From Meandrina meandrites (taxonomy: Eukaryota; Cnidaria; Anthozoa; Scleractinia; Meandrinidae), in contig OY855904.1 in the NCBI GenBank assembly GCA_963693305.1, positions 36,027,417 through 36,091,416 on the forward strand: DNA of 64,000 nt, given 5' to 3'. Of the stretch, positions 1-57,401 are shown in pieces; the first letter of the stretch is position 1, and each line of letters begins with the position of its first letter. The notes beneath the pieces are model-generated. The model ran no database searches, had not been told where the DNA came from, and saw only the letters and a list, made by a program, of their open reading frames with translations. A program made the translations under genes and the position numbers.

Positions 1-2
1 GG

Positions 3-296
3 CGCGGAGGTTTATCAGAACTTTTCCAGGCGTGGACTAATATTTCTAAACAACACAACATTGAGTACGTACTGGCGTGCGGAAGTCTTCTCGGAGCGAT
101 GCGAAATGGCGACGTCATCCCTTACGATTCCGACATCGACATTCTCATAGATATAAATTATTGGCCGGTTATGAAGAGGCTTTCGGTGAAACGAAATTTT
201 ACAAGAACAGATGGAAAGATTCACTTAGTGGTTCAACCTGAGTTCACGCTGAACATTCCAGACGAATCAAGAAAGCGTTACGACTGCCAGGGAAAG
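3..296 (+). CDS. LicD/fukutin-like phosphotransferase, partial (3' part of one exon)
   Basis: The open frame runs in from the left edge. It contains the LicD nucleotidyltransferase signature: CGSLLGAMRNGDVIPYDSDID, where G-S-L-L-G is followed by the metal-binding D-x-D in a YDSDIDILID block. In animals this fold is found in fukutin/FKRP-type enzymes that transfer phosphorylated sugars or polyols onto glycans, usually in the secretory pathway. The frame stays open to a stop at 423-425, but GGAAAG|GTAATG at 291-302 is a good splice donor, and the sequence after it looks non-coding. I therefore end the exon at 296. The rest of the gene lies to the left. The family call is firm; orthology to a particular member is not resolved. 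Confidence 0.8.
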
Positions 297-425
297 GTAA
301 TGCCAGTTAATTCGAGTATCACAAACTGTCGTGGGTCGTGGGTGTGGGTAAAAGTCGTGGGTAGCAAAAAAGGCCTTAAAGAAACTTTTCTTTGCAAGGA
401 ATTAAAAGAGGTGGAGGCTTTATAG

Positions 426-1323
426 ATCTTTATAGAACTTAACGGTATTTCGTTTCGGTTTCGGTGAAAATCATAACGCTTACAAGTACGACACAAGATA
501 AACATTATTTACATATGGTTGTTCAGCTTGAATTTCGGCTTCTCCCGGAGCTGCGACTTCCATGTTTCTAACTCTTCTTGGGTTGAAAGGCCGTTGGGAA
601 CTCCCCGCTGCCACCATGTTGAGTTATTTGGGTTTTAAGTACTCCTCAGTGAACAACACAAAGTATATACTAAAACAGTGGATAGCATTGATGGCGCGCG
701 CTGATTGGCTACTCAAACTCAGGATACGAGCAACTCGCGCGCGAAAACTGTAATCGTTGATAGGAACAAAAGCGAGAAAGTATAATTGCCTTAGCAACCG
801 TTCACGCTCAGTATCCTCTATGCCCCAGGCCCCAAAATGGCTTAGCTACTATAAGGAGAGTCATTATAAAGCGTGAGGGCAGTGTAGCGGGACAGTTTTT
901 TTAAGAAGCAGGATCACACAAAGAACTTCGGTTCCACTGATTTATTCTCAAGCGAGATTACAGCGAGAGCGAGAGCAAAGACTATTTATGCGAAAGGAAA
1001 AAGTTTTTTTGAACACGATTGCAGCCATTCATATACGAAAATAGGTCAGATAGGTGTTTCTAGATACCACAACACCCGAAAATAGAGGGAATGCGAAATG
1101 AGCAAAGGTTTATTTGATCGTGCAAAAATTTGCAAAAAGGAAAATATCTCAAGGTCTAAATTCCAACACACAGTTCGCTTTGCCAAAAGCTAATAACTCA
1201 TCCTAAGTTGCCATCAAAAAGGATTCCAGTTTACGGTTTAAGAAATATATGAAATTCAACGAAAACTAGTTTGACTAAGAAGAAAGGAACTCTGAGGTAG
1301 CAACTTAAACTAGTAATCTCAGT
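426..1323. other. Intronic/intergenic sequence, no gene seen
   Basis: This stretch lies between the LicD-like exon and the retroelement. It has no ORF with recognisable content. Around 655-755 it is rich in GCGCGC and a CTGATTGGCT-like motif, which resembles dispersed repeat sequence, but I cannot assign a family. Confidence 0.4.
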
Positions 1324-1512
1324 TTTAATACATACATACATACTTTATTGTATAGCTCCCCCTTGGGGGCTCTTCCGCCATACAGAAATTAAAAAGATAA
1401 AAGATTAAAATATTTACAATAAAGAAGAAAAAAAAAGAAATCGGAAAAAGGGGGAAGGTTGAAATAATATTCGAAATAAAAAACTATGTACATTACATTT
1501 ATAAAAGATTAT

Positions 1513-2610
1513 TTACAAATTTAAAATATGTTTAAAAGTTCTGTTTTTAAAAAGGTTCAGGTCATTTGTCTCTCTTATGTTCTTGGGCAAGTCATTAAAT
1601 ATCTTGGGCCCACGGTAGGCAAAAGATCTCTGCCCTGTTTTTAGTCTACACTTCGGCAACTCAAGATTGTTTTTTTGCCTGGTGTTACGTGGGTGTATGA
1701 TTGACCGTCGCTGAAATCGAAGATAGCTTGGAGTGAAATTATTTAAACATTTCTTGACCATTACTAGGTCGTTAAAAAGCAGTTTATCTTTAACACTAAG
1801 CCATTTAAGAGATTGGAGGGCTCCTGAAATATGGTCGAACTTCCTCAAGCCGGCTACGATCCTGCAAGCATAATTCTGAACTGACTGGAATTTTCCCACG
1901 TTCTCTTTGCTAGTGTTACTCCAAACCGTCGAACAATAGAACAACTTGTTAAAGACAAAGGCATTTATGAGAAAGATTAGGGTTTTCTGGTCCAAAAGGT
2001 GCTTTATCCTATTGACTCTAGTTAGTTTATGAATGCAGTCAGAAGGGGTTTTAGTGACATGCTCATTATAATTCAGATGGGAGTCCATATGCACTCCTAA
2101 ATCCTTTGCAACAGTTACTGGCTTGATTTCTGTTCCTAATAATGTCGCGGATGGTAGAGCTCCAGGTAAGGTCCTCATGAGTTGTGGGACTCCCACATAC
2201 AGAAGTTTTGTTTTATCGGGGTTAATGAGCAGGGAATTTCTACAGCGCCAACTCGAAATTTCTTTAAGATCTTCATTAACAGCAGAGATGATTTCGCAAA
2301 GTTGGTTGGAGGGGAAACCAAGAAAGAGTTTGGTATCATCCACATAGCCGAGTGCTTTGCAATGTTTTGGGACCTGAAGGAGGTCATTTACATATAATGT
2401 AAACAGTACCAGGCCCAAGATGGATCCTTGCGGTACCCCTACCGTGACGGGTAAGGGGTGGGATAAGGTATTCTGGATCTTGACTACTTGTGTACGTTGT
2501 GACAAATAGCTTTCAAACCAGGCACACGCAGTTTCAGATACACCAGCTTTGCGAAGTTTACACAACATTAAGTCACGCTGAATACTATCAAAAGCTTTGG
2601 ACAGGTCCAA
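1513..2610 (-). pseudogene. Reverse transcriptase, palm/thumb part of CR1-like element
   Basis: This is a 365-codon open frame. It starts at DLSKAFDSIQ (RT motif A), followed by GVPQGSILG (motif B) and YVDDTKLF (motif C, both aspartates kept). The C-terminal part has the LGVHMDSHLNY and W-x-N-rich region typical of CR1/L2 thumbs. The frame is separated from the upstream RT part by a frameshift. Confidence 0.85.
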
Positions 2611-3422
2611 AAGAACAATGACAGATATCTTCCTTTGATCAAGTAATTAAGTAATTCATAAGTAAAGTGAAGTAACGCAGATTCAGTCGAATGAAATTTT
2701 GTATTTCCACTCTGCAGATGATGTATGATATCATTCGAGCGGAGGAAATTAACAAGTTGTGAGTGCGCTGCCCTTTCGCACACTTTAGATAATATAGGTA
2801 GTAACGAAATAGGTCTCGTGTTCGCAGGCTCCCCGCTATCCCCCGATTTAAGAATTGGAACGATTTCTGCCTTTTTCCAAGAAAGTGGGAAGCTGCTTGA
2901 AAGGAAGGAGTTGTTAATAAGACAGGTTATTACAGGAGCGATGACTGGTAAGCTATCTTTCAAGGTTTTGCCATTGACTTTGTCGCAACCAGGAGCTTTG
3001 TTTGATGGAAGACTCTTTATAATCTTCTTCACATCATCCTCGGTAATCGATTGAAATGCAAATGTGGCGATATTATTTTGACCGGGGCTACGATCAATTT
3101 CGCACGGATCAATTCCATCCATGTTTTGGGTGTTAAGATTGTGTTCCACGGCAAGATTAACAGCTTTTAAAGCTGTCGCCTTTCCTACATTTGCATAAAA
3201 TTCGTTGAATTTATTTGCTACGAGAAAAGGATTTTCGACGGTGGCCAACGGTACATTCTTCTTTGGGATGCAGCGATTAAGTATTTTCCAAATCGAGTTG
3301 GAATTACCATTCGATTTTAGAATTTCAGAGCGAACATGTTCTTTTTCAGCAAGCCTGATTTCGCGTTTAACTTCTTGACGAAAGAAGCGGTATGCATTAA
3401 TGAGGCAAATGAGCCTAATCAT
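2600..3422 (-). pseudogene. Reverse transcriptase, N-terminal part of CR1-like element
   Basis: The open frame encodes the region upstream of RT motif A: a basic linker, then ITEDDVKKIIKSLPSNKAPG (RT0/finger region) and a TRPISLLPILSKVCE motif. It runs out of frame close to 2600, where the downstream RT frame begins. That is the sign of a 1-base frameshift. Confidence 0.8.
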
Positions 3423-3424
3423 TA

Positions 3425-4010
3425 TGCGAGCTCGGGCCGCAAAAGTGCGAACGGTTCCGCGGCTTGATCAAATAGTTCGATTCAATAAAGTATGATTATT
3501 TTCCGATCTTACAGCTGAAAACACCTTTGAATGAAAGCAATAATTTTTAAATTGGAAAATAGGTTTACAAACCATAGCAAACATTTCTCCTAGAATTTCC
3601 TCGCTTTCTAAGTTACCAAGTTTACAAGAATGGAGTTAACCGATATTACTTAAAGATAAAGGTAAAATAAGGTTGACAGAAGGATTCCCTTTTAACCAGC
3701 TAAGCATAAGTGTTGAACCTAGTTAGATTTAAAGAAAATTTTAAGTAAAACGCCACGCGAATTCTCACTTAGTCACAACGTGAATTCACACTTAGCCGGG
3801 CACTTAGCTCATAAAGAAAATCCTTGCTCTCCGCAGATGAACAAACAGTTTCGGTGCTAATTAATGCACGTACGTACATAGCAATTATTGCGCGGCGTCA
3901 ACCTGAAATGGCTATAATTTCCCCATGGTATATGTCGTATCCGAACACCTAGCGTTCGAACGTGAAGAGAGAATTATGCGATGAACGTGATACATAAACA
4001 ATAGCCTCCA
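3425..4010. other. No gene seen
   Basis: AT-rich sequence with no convincing ORF. It contains a repeated GTGAATTCACACTTAG-like motif near 3765-3800 and nothing else I can name. Confidence 0.35.
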
Positions 4011-4014
4011 TTTG

Positions 4015-4165
4015 GCACGAAAATATGCACGGATATTTGTCCGCGGACATTATCTGTTCCGAGAAACGCAGTTTTCCGAGAACGCAGCTCGAGGAAAACT
4101 GTGAGCTTCGAGGAACAGATAATGTCCAAGGAAAAATAATCCGTGCTTATTTTTGAAGCCAAATG
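4015..4165. repeat. Fold-back repeat (imperfect palindrome)
   Basis: The left arm (catttggc...cacggat...ggacattatctgttcc) is matched by an inverted right arm (ggaacagataatgtcc...atccgtg...gccaaatg). The arms meet around 4085-4090, where ACGCAGCTCGAGG forms the tip. No coding capacity; it looks like a small MITE or fold-back element. Confidence 0.75.
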
Positions 4166-4502
4166 AAAACTAATCGCGCGAACGTAAATCGCAAAGTTCG
4201 AAAACTGGGGAATATCACTTGGGAACCTGTTATTATTCAACTTATTCAACAAACTCGCGCGATGACCATAATTTATATGGTCAGAAAGTCATTGATATTC
4301 GTCATCCGTACATAACAGATATCCTGCGATATACGTACGTAGGTAGCCTTCATTTTTTTCGCGCGGAGAGCCTGCTCGCAGGCTAGTACGTAGGTTGACA
4401 GACCTTGACAAGATTCGTCCGAAATCTTGGAAAGCGCTGCACGACCATATAATAGCATTTCTCGCTTCAAGGAGCGTTTCGTTGACAATTTGTTGAATAA
4501 TA

Positions 4503-4605
4503 AAACAATTATCCTGCTCAATCTTGCGAAATATCGTCTGATTTTACCCAACTCGGCCTACGGCCTCGTCGGCTAAGTATCAGGCGATTTCGCAGGATAA
4601 TTGTT
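4503..4605. repeat. Short fold-back repeat
   Basis: AACAATTATCCTG at 4503 is answered by CAGGATAATTGTT at 4592. The inner arms hold CGAAAT and ATCGTCTGAT-like blocks around a CTCGGCCTACGGCC centre. Non-coding. Confidence 0.7.
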
Positions 4606-5504
4606 AAATATTCCCCAGTTTTGGCTGCATCACGTGATGTGTTTCGACCAATCGCGCGCGACAAAATATTTGATGGCTTATAAAAATGTTTATCTGCAAC
4701 CTTGTTTTAAGCCAACCGCAGTGTATTTTCTAAGCGATTATCATCGCAAACAAACAAAACCATCTCGGTCTTTTAGAAAAGGAACTTGATCCAATTAATT
4801 CTTTCTTTAGTTTTCGGCTGAAGTAAAATGGATAAATATCTAACGAAATTCTAAAACCAAACAATCAGCGTAAATGGGTAAATATCTAATGAAATTCTAA
4901 AAGCAAATAATCAGGAAAAATTTTAAAAGCGGATAAATATTCGGCAAGAATTAGAAAGCCGATAAATATTCAGAAAAAATATTGAAGGAGTGGATAAATA
5001 TATGATTTTGAGGCGACGACGAAAGGAGCCGACTAAAGATTATTTATTTGTCCTGTTTTACAGCTTTGTTTGCCAGTGGTGATACTTTTCCTACCGTCGT
5101 TTATTGAATGATGTCGGTCCTTTAGTCGTGATTTATCTCTTCGTTTCTTTCTGTTTTGTTTAAGATCTGTTCGTAATTCCTGTGTTTTCATTGACATAAA
5201 TCATATTTGTATGCTTACAGCAGACTACACTGTTACACACAAATTCCTTCATTTTATTTCTGCCTAGGAGACGCCACAACTTATTGATGAATGTTCTTTT
5301 CAAGAACCAATGGGAAGACTCATCAAAGGCAACCTTCACATCGACTTTTTCCATTTTTACGAAAGAGTCCAATACGTAGACGACCCAAGCAACAGTCAGC
5401 TTAAGCAGTATCACAAGAAAGATTTCTATCCATTTACACCATGTACCTTCATGGGGTTTAAAGCGTCATGTCCCAGCAAGCCGTGGGAAATTTTAAGAAT
5501 CTAC
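4606..5504. other. No gene seen; loose internal repeats
   Basis: The part at 4820-5000 repeats variants of GGATAAATATCTAACGAAATTCTAAAA about five times, which looks like a degenerate tandem repeat. The rest has no recognisable coding sequence. Confidence 0.4.
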
Positions 5505-6146
5505 TTTAAAGGAGAAGTTCACTCCAGAATGGCCATTTATTTTCTTTACGCCAATAAAAAGTTTCTACAAAAATATGTTATTCACCAAAATTTCAGCTCC
5601 CAACGAGCCCTAAATCCCTACGAAATCTTTCTCTAAAGTAGCCGAAAATTCGACAACTGAACGCCGCCATCTTGGAGCTAGTAATGTATGCGTGACGTCA
5701 AAGAGTTCAGCCTGAAGTTTAGCGGGAAAATTTAAATACTCGAAACTCCTTGTTTCTTTGTAGTGGCTTTTGTTTGTCAAAATGCCTGTTTGTGCAGCTC
5801 CATGTTTCTCAAACAGAGCTTCAAGAGATACAAAAAAACCTTTCACCTTTCTTTCCTTTCAGACAGGCATTTTGACAAACGAAAGCCACTTCAAAGAAAC
5901 AAGGAGTTTGAAGTATTTAAATTTTCCCGCTAAACTTCAGGCTGAACTCTTTGACGTCACGCATACATTACTAGCTCCAAGATGGCGGCGTTCAGTTGTC
6001 GAATTTTGGGCTACTTTAGAGAAAGATTTCGTAGGGATTTAGCGCTCGTTGGAAGCTGAAATTTTGGTGAATAACATATTTTTGTATAACCTTTTTATTG
6101 GCGTAAAGAAAATAAATGGCCATTCTGGAGTGAACTTCTCCTTTAA
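5505..6146. repeat. 640-bp palindrome with promoter-like arms
   Basis: The left arm 5505-5789 and right arm 5863-6146 are near-identical inverted copies of about 285 bp, around a 73-bp spacer. Each arm carries a perfect CRE (TGACGTCA) and a YY1-type block (CCAAGATGGCGGC) about 20 bp apart: the left copy at 5662-5700, the right at 5952-5989. Both lie upstream of ATGCCTGT, which begins the spacer ORF. This looks like a duplicated, inverted promoter plus the first codons of a gene. Confidence 0.85.
5782..5862 (+). pseudogene. Start of a THAP-type zinc finger, truncated
   Basis: From the ATG at 5782 the frame reads MPVCAAPCFSNR, then a basic stretch and FTFLSF. It fits the start of a THAP domain (M-P-x-C-x3-C-x-N-R followed by an F-x-F/L block). 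After about 27 codons it runs into the inverted arm, so the W, P and second C/H pair of the domain are missing. I read it as a captured fragment. The call rests on a short match. Confidence 0.5.
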
Positions 6147-6529
6147 TACGGAAAACTTTGAGCCAATTTATAAATGCAAGAATGGAGCTTGGGTTAACCA
6201 AGACGGTGTAGCTGCTGGTGTTTTCTGAACAAAAGGAAGGAATATACATAGTTACTATGACTGAGAATAAGGTTTGATCGAAATATCATATTGATCAAAA
6301 TATGTTAGTACTGAGACAAGTTTATTCTGATTAGTTTTTACAATTTGAAGCGGTCGTGTTATAGTAAAGTAGGAGTCGAGGATCTTCGAGTTTACCTCTG
6401 AACCATCAAGGATGGTTCAGTGGCTGGCAATTAATTTGAGACAACTGTAGACGTCTTCCCCGTTACACATAATTTTTGTCCAGTGTCCATGTACCTTGCG
6501 CATAGGTTTCAAGAAGATTAATAAGAGAG

Positions 6530-6752
6530 CTCAGTAGGGAATGGAGGGACGCTTGTCCCTCCAACCCATATTAAGCTCTCTAATTTGGGCGATTTTGAAA
6601 AGTATACCATGCCTTTGCATTTTAACCAATAACTCTCAAATTTGGTAAACTTGCTAATGTCTGGATGCTCTTTCAGATGACGGGCTCTATTTTTCAATTC
6701 AATCGATTTTTTAATATTTGTACCCAGTCCCCTGCTCGTTTAGAACATGGCC
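6530..6752. repeat. Half copy of the 31.2-kb fold-back element
   Basis: From GGAGGGACGCTTGTCCCTCC to the terminal CGTTTAGAACATGGCCA this matches the right half of the fold-back at 31179-31577. Shared blocks include GGATGCTCTTTCAGATGACG and CCCAGTCCCCTGCTCG. The left half is absent. Confidence 0.8.
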
Positions 6753-7197
6753 AATTCTATCGGCATTTTCTACAATTGTAAATTACACGACATAAAGCTC
6801 CCGTTTATCAAATTACTCATTTTGAATTTAAAGTCTCGGAAATATTCATATTCAGTCTGCTTTTGGCTGCCTGGTTTCACATACTGCCTTGAAAACGCAC
6901 TGGGGTGGAAAAAAAGTTGGGGTGGAGCAGTGCAATGAAAATTAAAATGACAGGCAGCAAACAAAACATACTTTATTATAATCTCCACTGTGTAGATTCA
7001 AGATCACTGTACATCTTAGTTAACATTTGGCTTGAAAAATATTCTTTTTACTTATATTCCATTCGAAGTGTATTATATGAGGGGTTAACACTGCTCAACA
7101 CTGAAACTAAAAGAATGCTTCTTTCATAAAGGCAAAAAAATAATATATTCTCAGAAGATCTTGAAGATTACAACTTTTTAAACTGGCATCAGAAGAA
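6753..7197. other. Region downstream of BLM, no gene seen
   Basis: No supported ORF. On the minus strand, TTATAATAAAG near 6970 could be a second, distal polyadenylation signal for the helicase gene. Confidence 0.35.
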
Positions 7198-7203
7198 TTT
7201 ATT
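7198..7203 (-). promoter_or_regulatory. Candidate polyadenylation signal AATAAA of BLM
   Basis: AATAAA on the minus strand, about 29 bases after the BLM stop codon at 7232-7234. The position fits, although the implied 3' UTR would be very short. Confidence 0.4.
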
Positions 7204-7231
7204 TTCTAGTTGAAGACCAAGTGACTTCTCA

Positions 7232-53512
<46,281 letters not shown>

Positions 53513-53776
53513 CTACAAATTTATAAAGATGTTATATACCGGTCCTCTCAATTCTCAGAGTTGTATAAGATTAGGTCTACGACCATTAGTATAATTTCCA
53601 GAGGTGAATATAGGGTTGGAAACTAAAATTTCGGAGTGCTCACCATTTGGGCGAGTGATCTTGCTTTATTCACTGTGCTACATTGTGAATTCACAATGTA
53701 TAGCATTTCAAGGCCTGCCTACTAAACCACGCCATTATTGTCATCAAGGCAAGTTAACATGGTGGCAGCTACTGAA

Positions 53777-54239
53777 GAGGGTCGTACAGGGGTATTCTCG
53801 TGACGCGTGATTAGCTGATTTTATTTTCTGCGAAACGTGAATTTAATAAATTTATTCTTCGTGACCCGTGACCAGAAGGTTTTGCGTGACACGTGAAGAG
53901 CTTGAATTAATAACCGATATTCGTGATTTCACCACTTTATTGACTTTATATTGCGTGATTTTAAGATGCGAGACCTCAAATGTGAACTCCGTATAATTAT
54001 CGTAATGTCAAACACTCTTTGTAGAGTAAGGACAGGATAAAAGAGTATGTATCTTTCTTATTTTCGTAATTTCTTAATCAATTTTGATTTCTTCAAACAC
54101 TATTTGTAGCGTAAGAATGGGATAAAAGAGTACTTATTTTCGTGATTTGGGAAAATGAAATTTCAATATCCGTGATCCGTGATTCGTTTATTTTTTTCGT
54201 CCGTGAATCGTGCCAGAGACCCCCCCTTGTATGACCCTC
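53777..54239. mobile_element. Short TIR element with CGTGA arrays, 463 bp
   Basis: Ends GAGGGTCGTACAGGGG and CCCCTTGTATGACCCTC are inverted; ACTGAA is duplicated on both sides (53771-53776, 54240-54245). The interior is crowded with CGTGA-type motifs: CGTGACGCGTGATT, CGTGACCCGTGACC, CGTGATCCGTGATTCGT. No coding capacity. The superfamily is not clear from a 6-bp duplication. Confidence 0.7.
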
Positions 54240-54539
54240 ACTGAATGAAAGTTCTGTTCATCCAAAATAAATCACTCTAAATCCGAATAGCCAAAACACT
54301 GGGAAGTTTGAGAAATGATTACCAAGGACTTTGGACCATTTAAATGATCTTCAAGAAATGGTATTCAAGGCATTATTAGAACATAAACACATTGGTTTCA
54401 TAGATAACATGGTGATGACAAACTGTGTCAGATTGAGTGACGGAAATTTAATTCCCTTCAGTCCAGAGCTACTCATTTCAAGATGTTAAGCACAAGTCCA
54501 TAAGTTACCAACGGACAAACAAAGGTAACAGATGATTAC

Positions 54540-54575
54540 CTTTTTCATATTGTTTCTTTCCTTCCGTTTAATTGC
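54540..54575 (-). CDS. Tentative upstream BLM exon
   Basis: 36 nt with donor AAAAAG|GTAATC and a weak acceptor (CACACGAGTTAG). It reads IKRKERNNMKK after one residue and ends in phase 0, as exon 1 needs. There is no independent support. Confidence 0.25.
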
Positions 54576-54663
54576 CTAACTCGTGTGTGAATTGATTCGC
54601 AATCAATGTATTAATAAATTAAAACTGTAAATACACTTTGTCTGTGGCGATCGGTAGACTTGA

Positions 54664-55046
54664 TTTCACTAGAATGATTCATCCGTTCTAGGTTTTTAAC
54701 ACTAAATTTTCGGTGGCCTCTGTCCACCTTCATCAGATTAAAAGATGGCATGACATCCACCCAAGAAATGCCACGATCTTTGAACAAGGAATCTCAAGTT
54801 ACACCAAGAGACTGTTCCTAGAATCGTGGCACTCTACGGTGGATTCCAACGCTGTTAACGAAAGAAAACCCCCTCCGCACGCTTACACTCCACTGTTACG
54901 AAATTAAAGATTGGATGGCATAGTCAAACATCCTAGCACGTGCTAATCTTTTAACAAACGCAATTTCTTACTCTGATGAAGGTGGACGGAGGCCACCGAA
55001 AATTTAGTGTTAAAAACCTAGATCGGATGAATCATTCTAGTGAAAT
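54664..55046. mobile_element. Penelope-like remnant in a fold-back, with hammerhead-like ends
   Basis: Inverted arms 54664-54736 and 54973-55046 enclose an ORF (RWHDIHPRNATIFEQGISS... ending RLFLESWHSTVDSNAVNERK) that resembles the tail of a Penelope-type GIY-YIG protein. Both arms hold CTGATGA-AGGTGG-loop-CCACC-GAAA (54708-54736 minus, 54973-55001 plus). Penelope elements are known to carry hammerhead motifs at their ends, so this fits a collapsed copy. Confidence 0.6.
54973..55001 (+). ncRNA. Hammerhead-ribozyme-like core
   Basis: CTGATGA, stem II GGTGG/CCACC with an ACGGAGG-type loop, then GAAA. An inverted copy sits at 54708-54736. The UH cleavage position with its short stem III is not apparent, so I call it a remnant. 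Confidence 0.45.
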
Positions 55047-55125
55047 TAAAACTGGTTTACATGTATGCAAGCCAACCCTTATAAATTATGTCGTTGACCA
55101 GGGATCAATATTTTTGTAGTTTACA

Positions 55126-55625
55126 GTGGTGAATAAGTCGATGGAGTCCATACACCAACTAGGTTATGGGAAAGACTATGCTTTGGGAAATATCTGTCAC
55201 AGCGAAACAAATTGTAAAGAAAGCTTCTCCTGCATTGCTAAAATCAATGGCAAGGTTTGGAAAGCCAAGCAGAAAATGTACGCAAGTTTTCATTGTGCGC
55301 GCAGATTTGGCTATATGACTGTTTCAGATATGCTGGAGACAATGCACAAGGATGATCTATTTGATAATAAGTTTCCAGAGTTTTCTAGTGAAGTACACAT
55401 CCTTGCAGTGATGCCTGTCACACCGTGTTCTACAGCACAATCATTCAATGCATTGTGCTGATTGCAAACATACCTCCGCAGCACCATGGGGCAACGTGTC
55501 GGTAACATCGCACTTATTAACATTGAAAGGGCATAAATACCAACTCTGTAGTCCACAATGACATGAATCGTTTCATTGAAATCTTCGATCCTCGAAATGG
55601 CAGAGACAGCTATTTCTTTTAACAT
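55126..55625 (+). pseudogene. hAT transposase C-terminal remnant
   Basis: The frame ends in DLFDNKFPEFSSEVHILAVM and CSTAQSFNALC, then a TGA, then LQTYLRSTMGQRVGNIALIN in the same frame. This is the hAT dimerisation region (S-x-E/Q-R/S-S-F-S/N-A-L-R/C-x-L-x-T-Y-L-R-S-T-M). Further stops follow. The N-terminal and catalytic parts are missing. Confidence 0.75.
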
Positions 55626-56136
55626 CATTCTTTTATGAGTTCATATGATAGATTCATATATAAGAATATTTTCACTTCTGTCATATGTAGGTCTACGCTA
55701 GTGTGTTACTGCATCATATGACCCTCGTTTCTTTTAGACTGTTTTGTAAAAATCTGGGCCACTTGTGACAATTTTTTGGGCAAATGGTTCACCGCCCCCT
55801 GACAAAAAATTTCCCGTACACCTATTCTCCTTAGTATCACTTTATCTTGCATGCATGGTTTAAAATATAAAATTGTTATTTCAAATTTCGTCATTTCAAT
55901 AACTAATTTTACCCTAAATTACACATGGTGAATTTGTCATTTACTGGCAAGCATTCTTTACTACAACTACAGTACTGCTCAAATGTAAGTTACCACCGTC
56001 TCGCGAGATGCATCACATACCTCTCAAGACGAGTCTCGTTTCTCTTGAGAAGTTTGCACTGTAAGTACCAACACTTTGCCTTCAGCTGAATGTAAAAAAT
56101 GCATTATTGAGATATTATTTTGTGCACATCTACAGT

Positions 56137-56290
56137 GTATATGTTGTGGTTTAAAATTTTTCAAACCAGTTTGATTTTTGATTTCCATTGTCTCATATTC
56201 ATTATCATAATCTAAAACAAAGGGAAATAAAAATCAAACTGGTTTGAAAAATTTTAAACCAAAGATAAATTGAAACCACAACATATACAT
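56137..56290. repeat. Hairpin repeat
   Basis: TATGTTGTGGTTTAAAATTT and AAATTTTAAACC...CCACAACATA are inverted, sharing AAACTGGTTTGAAA. It lies inside the TA-flanked element. Confidence 0.8.
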
Positions 56291-56624
56291 GTAGGAATCC
56301 CATTCGTTTTGTTGTGGAGCGAACGGCTTGCAATCACAATCGATGCAACGCTCGTCTTGATTTATTTTACTATTTATATTCGCAACTTCAAGTGACACAA
56401 GTTTAGATGTCTAATAAAACGGTTATCTTAACGGAACAGGTTTTCATTTTAAATTACAAGGTCAAAGTTTTTCGGATATTGTTTTTGAGACTCGACAAAA
56501 TGACTCATTTGAACAAGTCCGTGACTTTACTTTGTGGATCCTTCTTTTGGTTCATTTATCCTCTTGCTGGGTGTGTCTGTCTGCATCGTTCAATTAGCCC
56601 GCCAAAATTTGTCATTATTTGACA

Positions 56625-56894
56625 AGGTTACAATGTCTTGAATAAGTACATAAGTGTGACAGTAAAAATAGACTGTGCGCAGATAGACAGTGTCTGTAAA
56701 GCGGGGCTGACGATGTATAAGAGTTTGCCACGTGGGACACAGAAAAGTGTCTGCTGTCTGTATTAACAGGTGTCCGTAATAAGCGGGTTAATTTTAGAGA
56801 AAATACATGTGCTTTTCATCGGGACAAACGAAACTGTCCGTAATATTGAGGTGTCCGTATTAAGCGGGTGTCCATAGAGCGGGGTTCCACTGTA
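56625..56894. repeat. pogo/Tigger-like end fragment
   Basis: Ends GAGCGGGGTTCCACTGTA, the inverse of a CAGTGGAACCCCGCTC terminus. It is preceded by repeated GGTGTCCGTATTAAGCGGG units. The other end was not found. Confidence 0.6.
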
Positions 56895-57401
56895 TCAACA
56901 GCACTAAAATCAATGGTCGCTAGCGAGTGGCTTTCAAACCGTATGCAAGCTATGTTCGCAGGCCCATCTTGAAATGTTTTACAAATTAAAATGATTTTTT
57001 TAACCTAAATAATGGTAAAAAAATGCTTTGTCTGTGTAAATCTAAAAAACGGTATTTCATGAAAAAGCAATGTTTACTTCGGCATAAGATATGCGGGATC
57101 ACCATTGCCATGAACTACATGTCAACACTCAGGTTCACGACTCCAAGCGATACAAGTTCAAATGTGGAATAAAACGATAATCTTTATGAAACAGGTTTTT
57201 GTTTAAGGAATCAACGACAAGGATTTAACAAAAGCAAAATTTAAATATTAACTGACCAATCAACAATAAGGATTCTTTGATCCACTTTAAAACAATGCAG
57301 CTGGCACGCATACTATAAAAGAGAAACGTCTTTGAAAACATCATTGTAACTCAATTACTCTGTCATTGTAAGATTTGCGTGCCATCACAAAGCTTACTTA
57401 A

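Larger units (their letters stand above)
1324..3424 (-). mobile_element. CR1/L2-like non-LTR retrotransposon, 5'-truncated and frameshifted
   Basis: The element reads on the minus strand. It holds the C-terminal half of a non-LTR polyprotein: the linker after the endonuclease, then a reverse transcriptase. The 3' end lies near 1324-1370, where a short (CATA)n tract adjoins a GCTCCCCCTTGGGGGC hairpin. No endonuclease domain is present, so the 5' end is truncated near 3424. The reading frame shifts near 2610-2650, so no full RT can be made. The family name is inferred from RT motifs and the tetranucleotide tail. Confidence 0.85.

Noticed and set aside
5310..6249. ORFs sharing KKVIQKYVIHQNFS-type peptides on opposite strands
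   Set aside because: They are the two arms of the palindrome read in opposite directions, not two genes.
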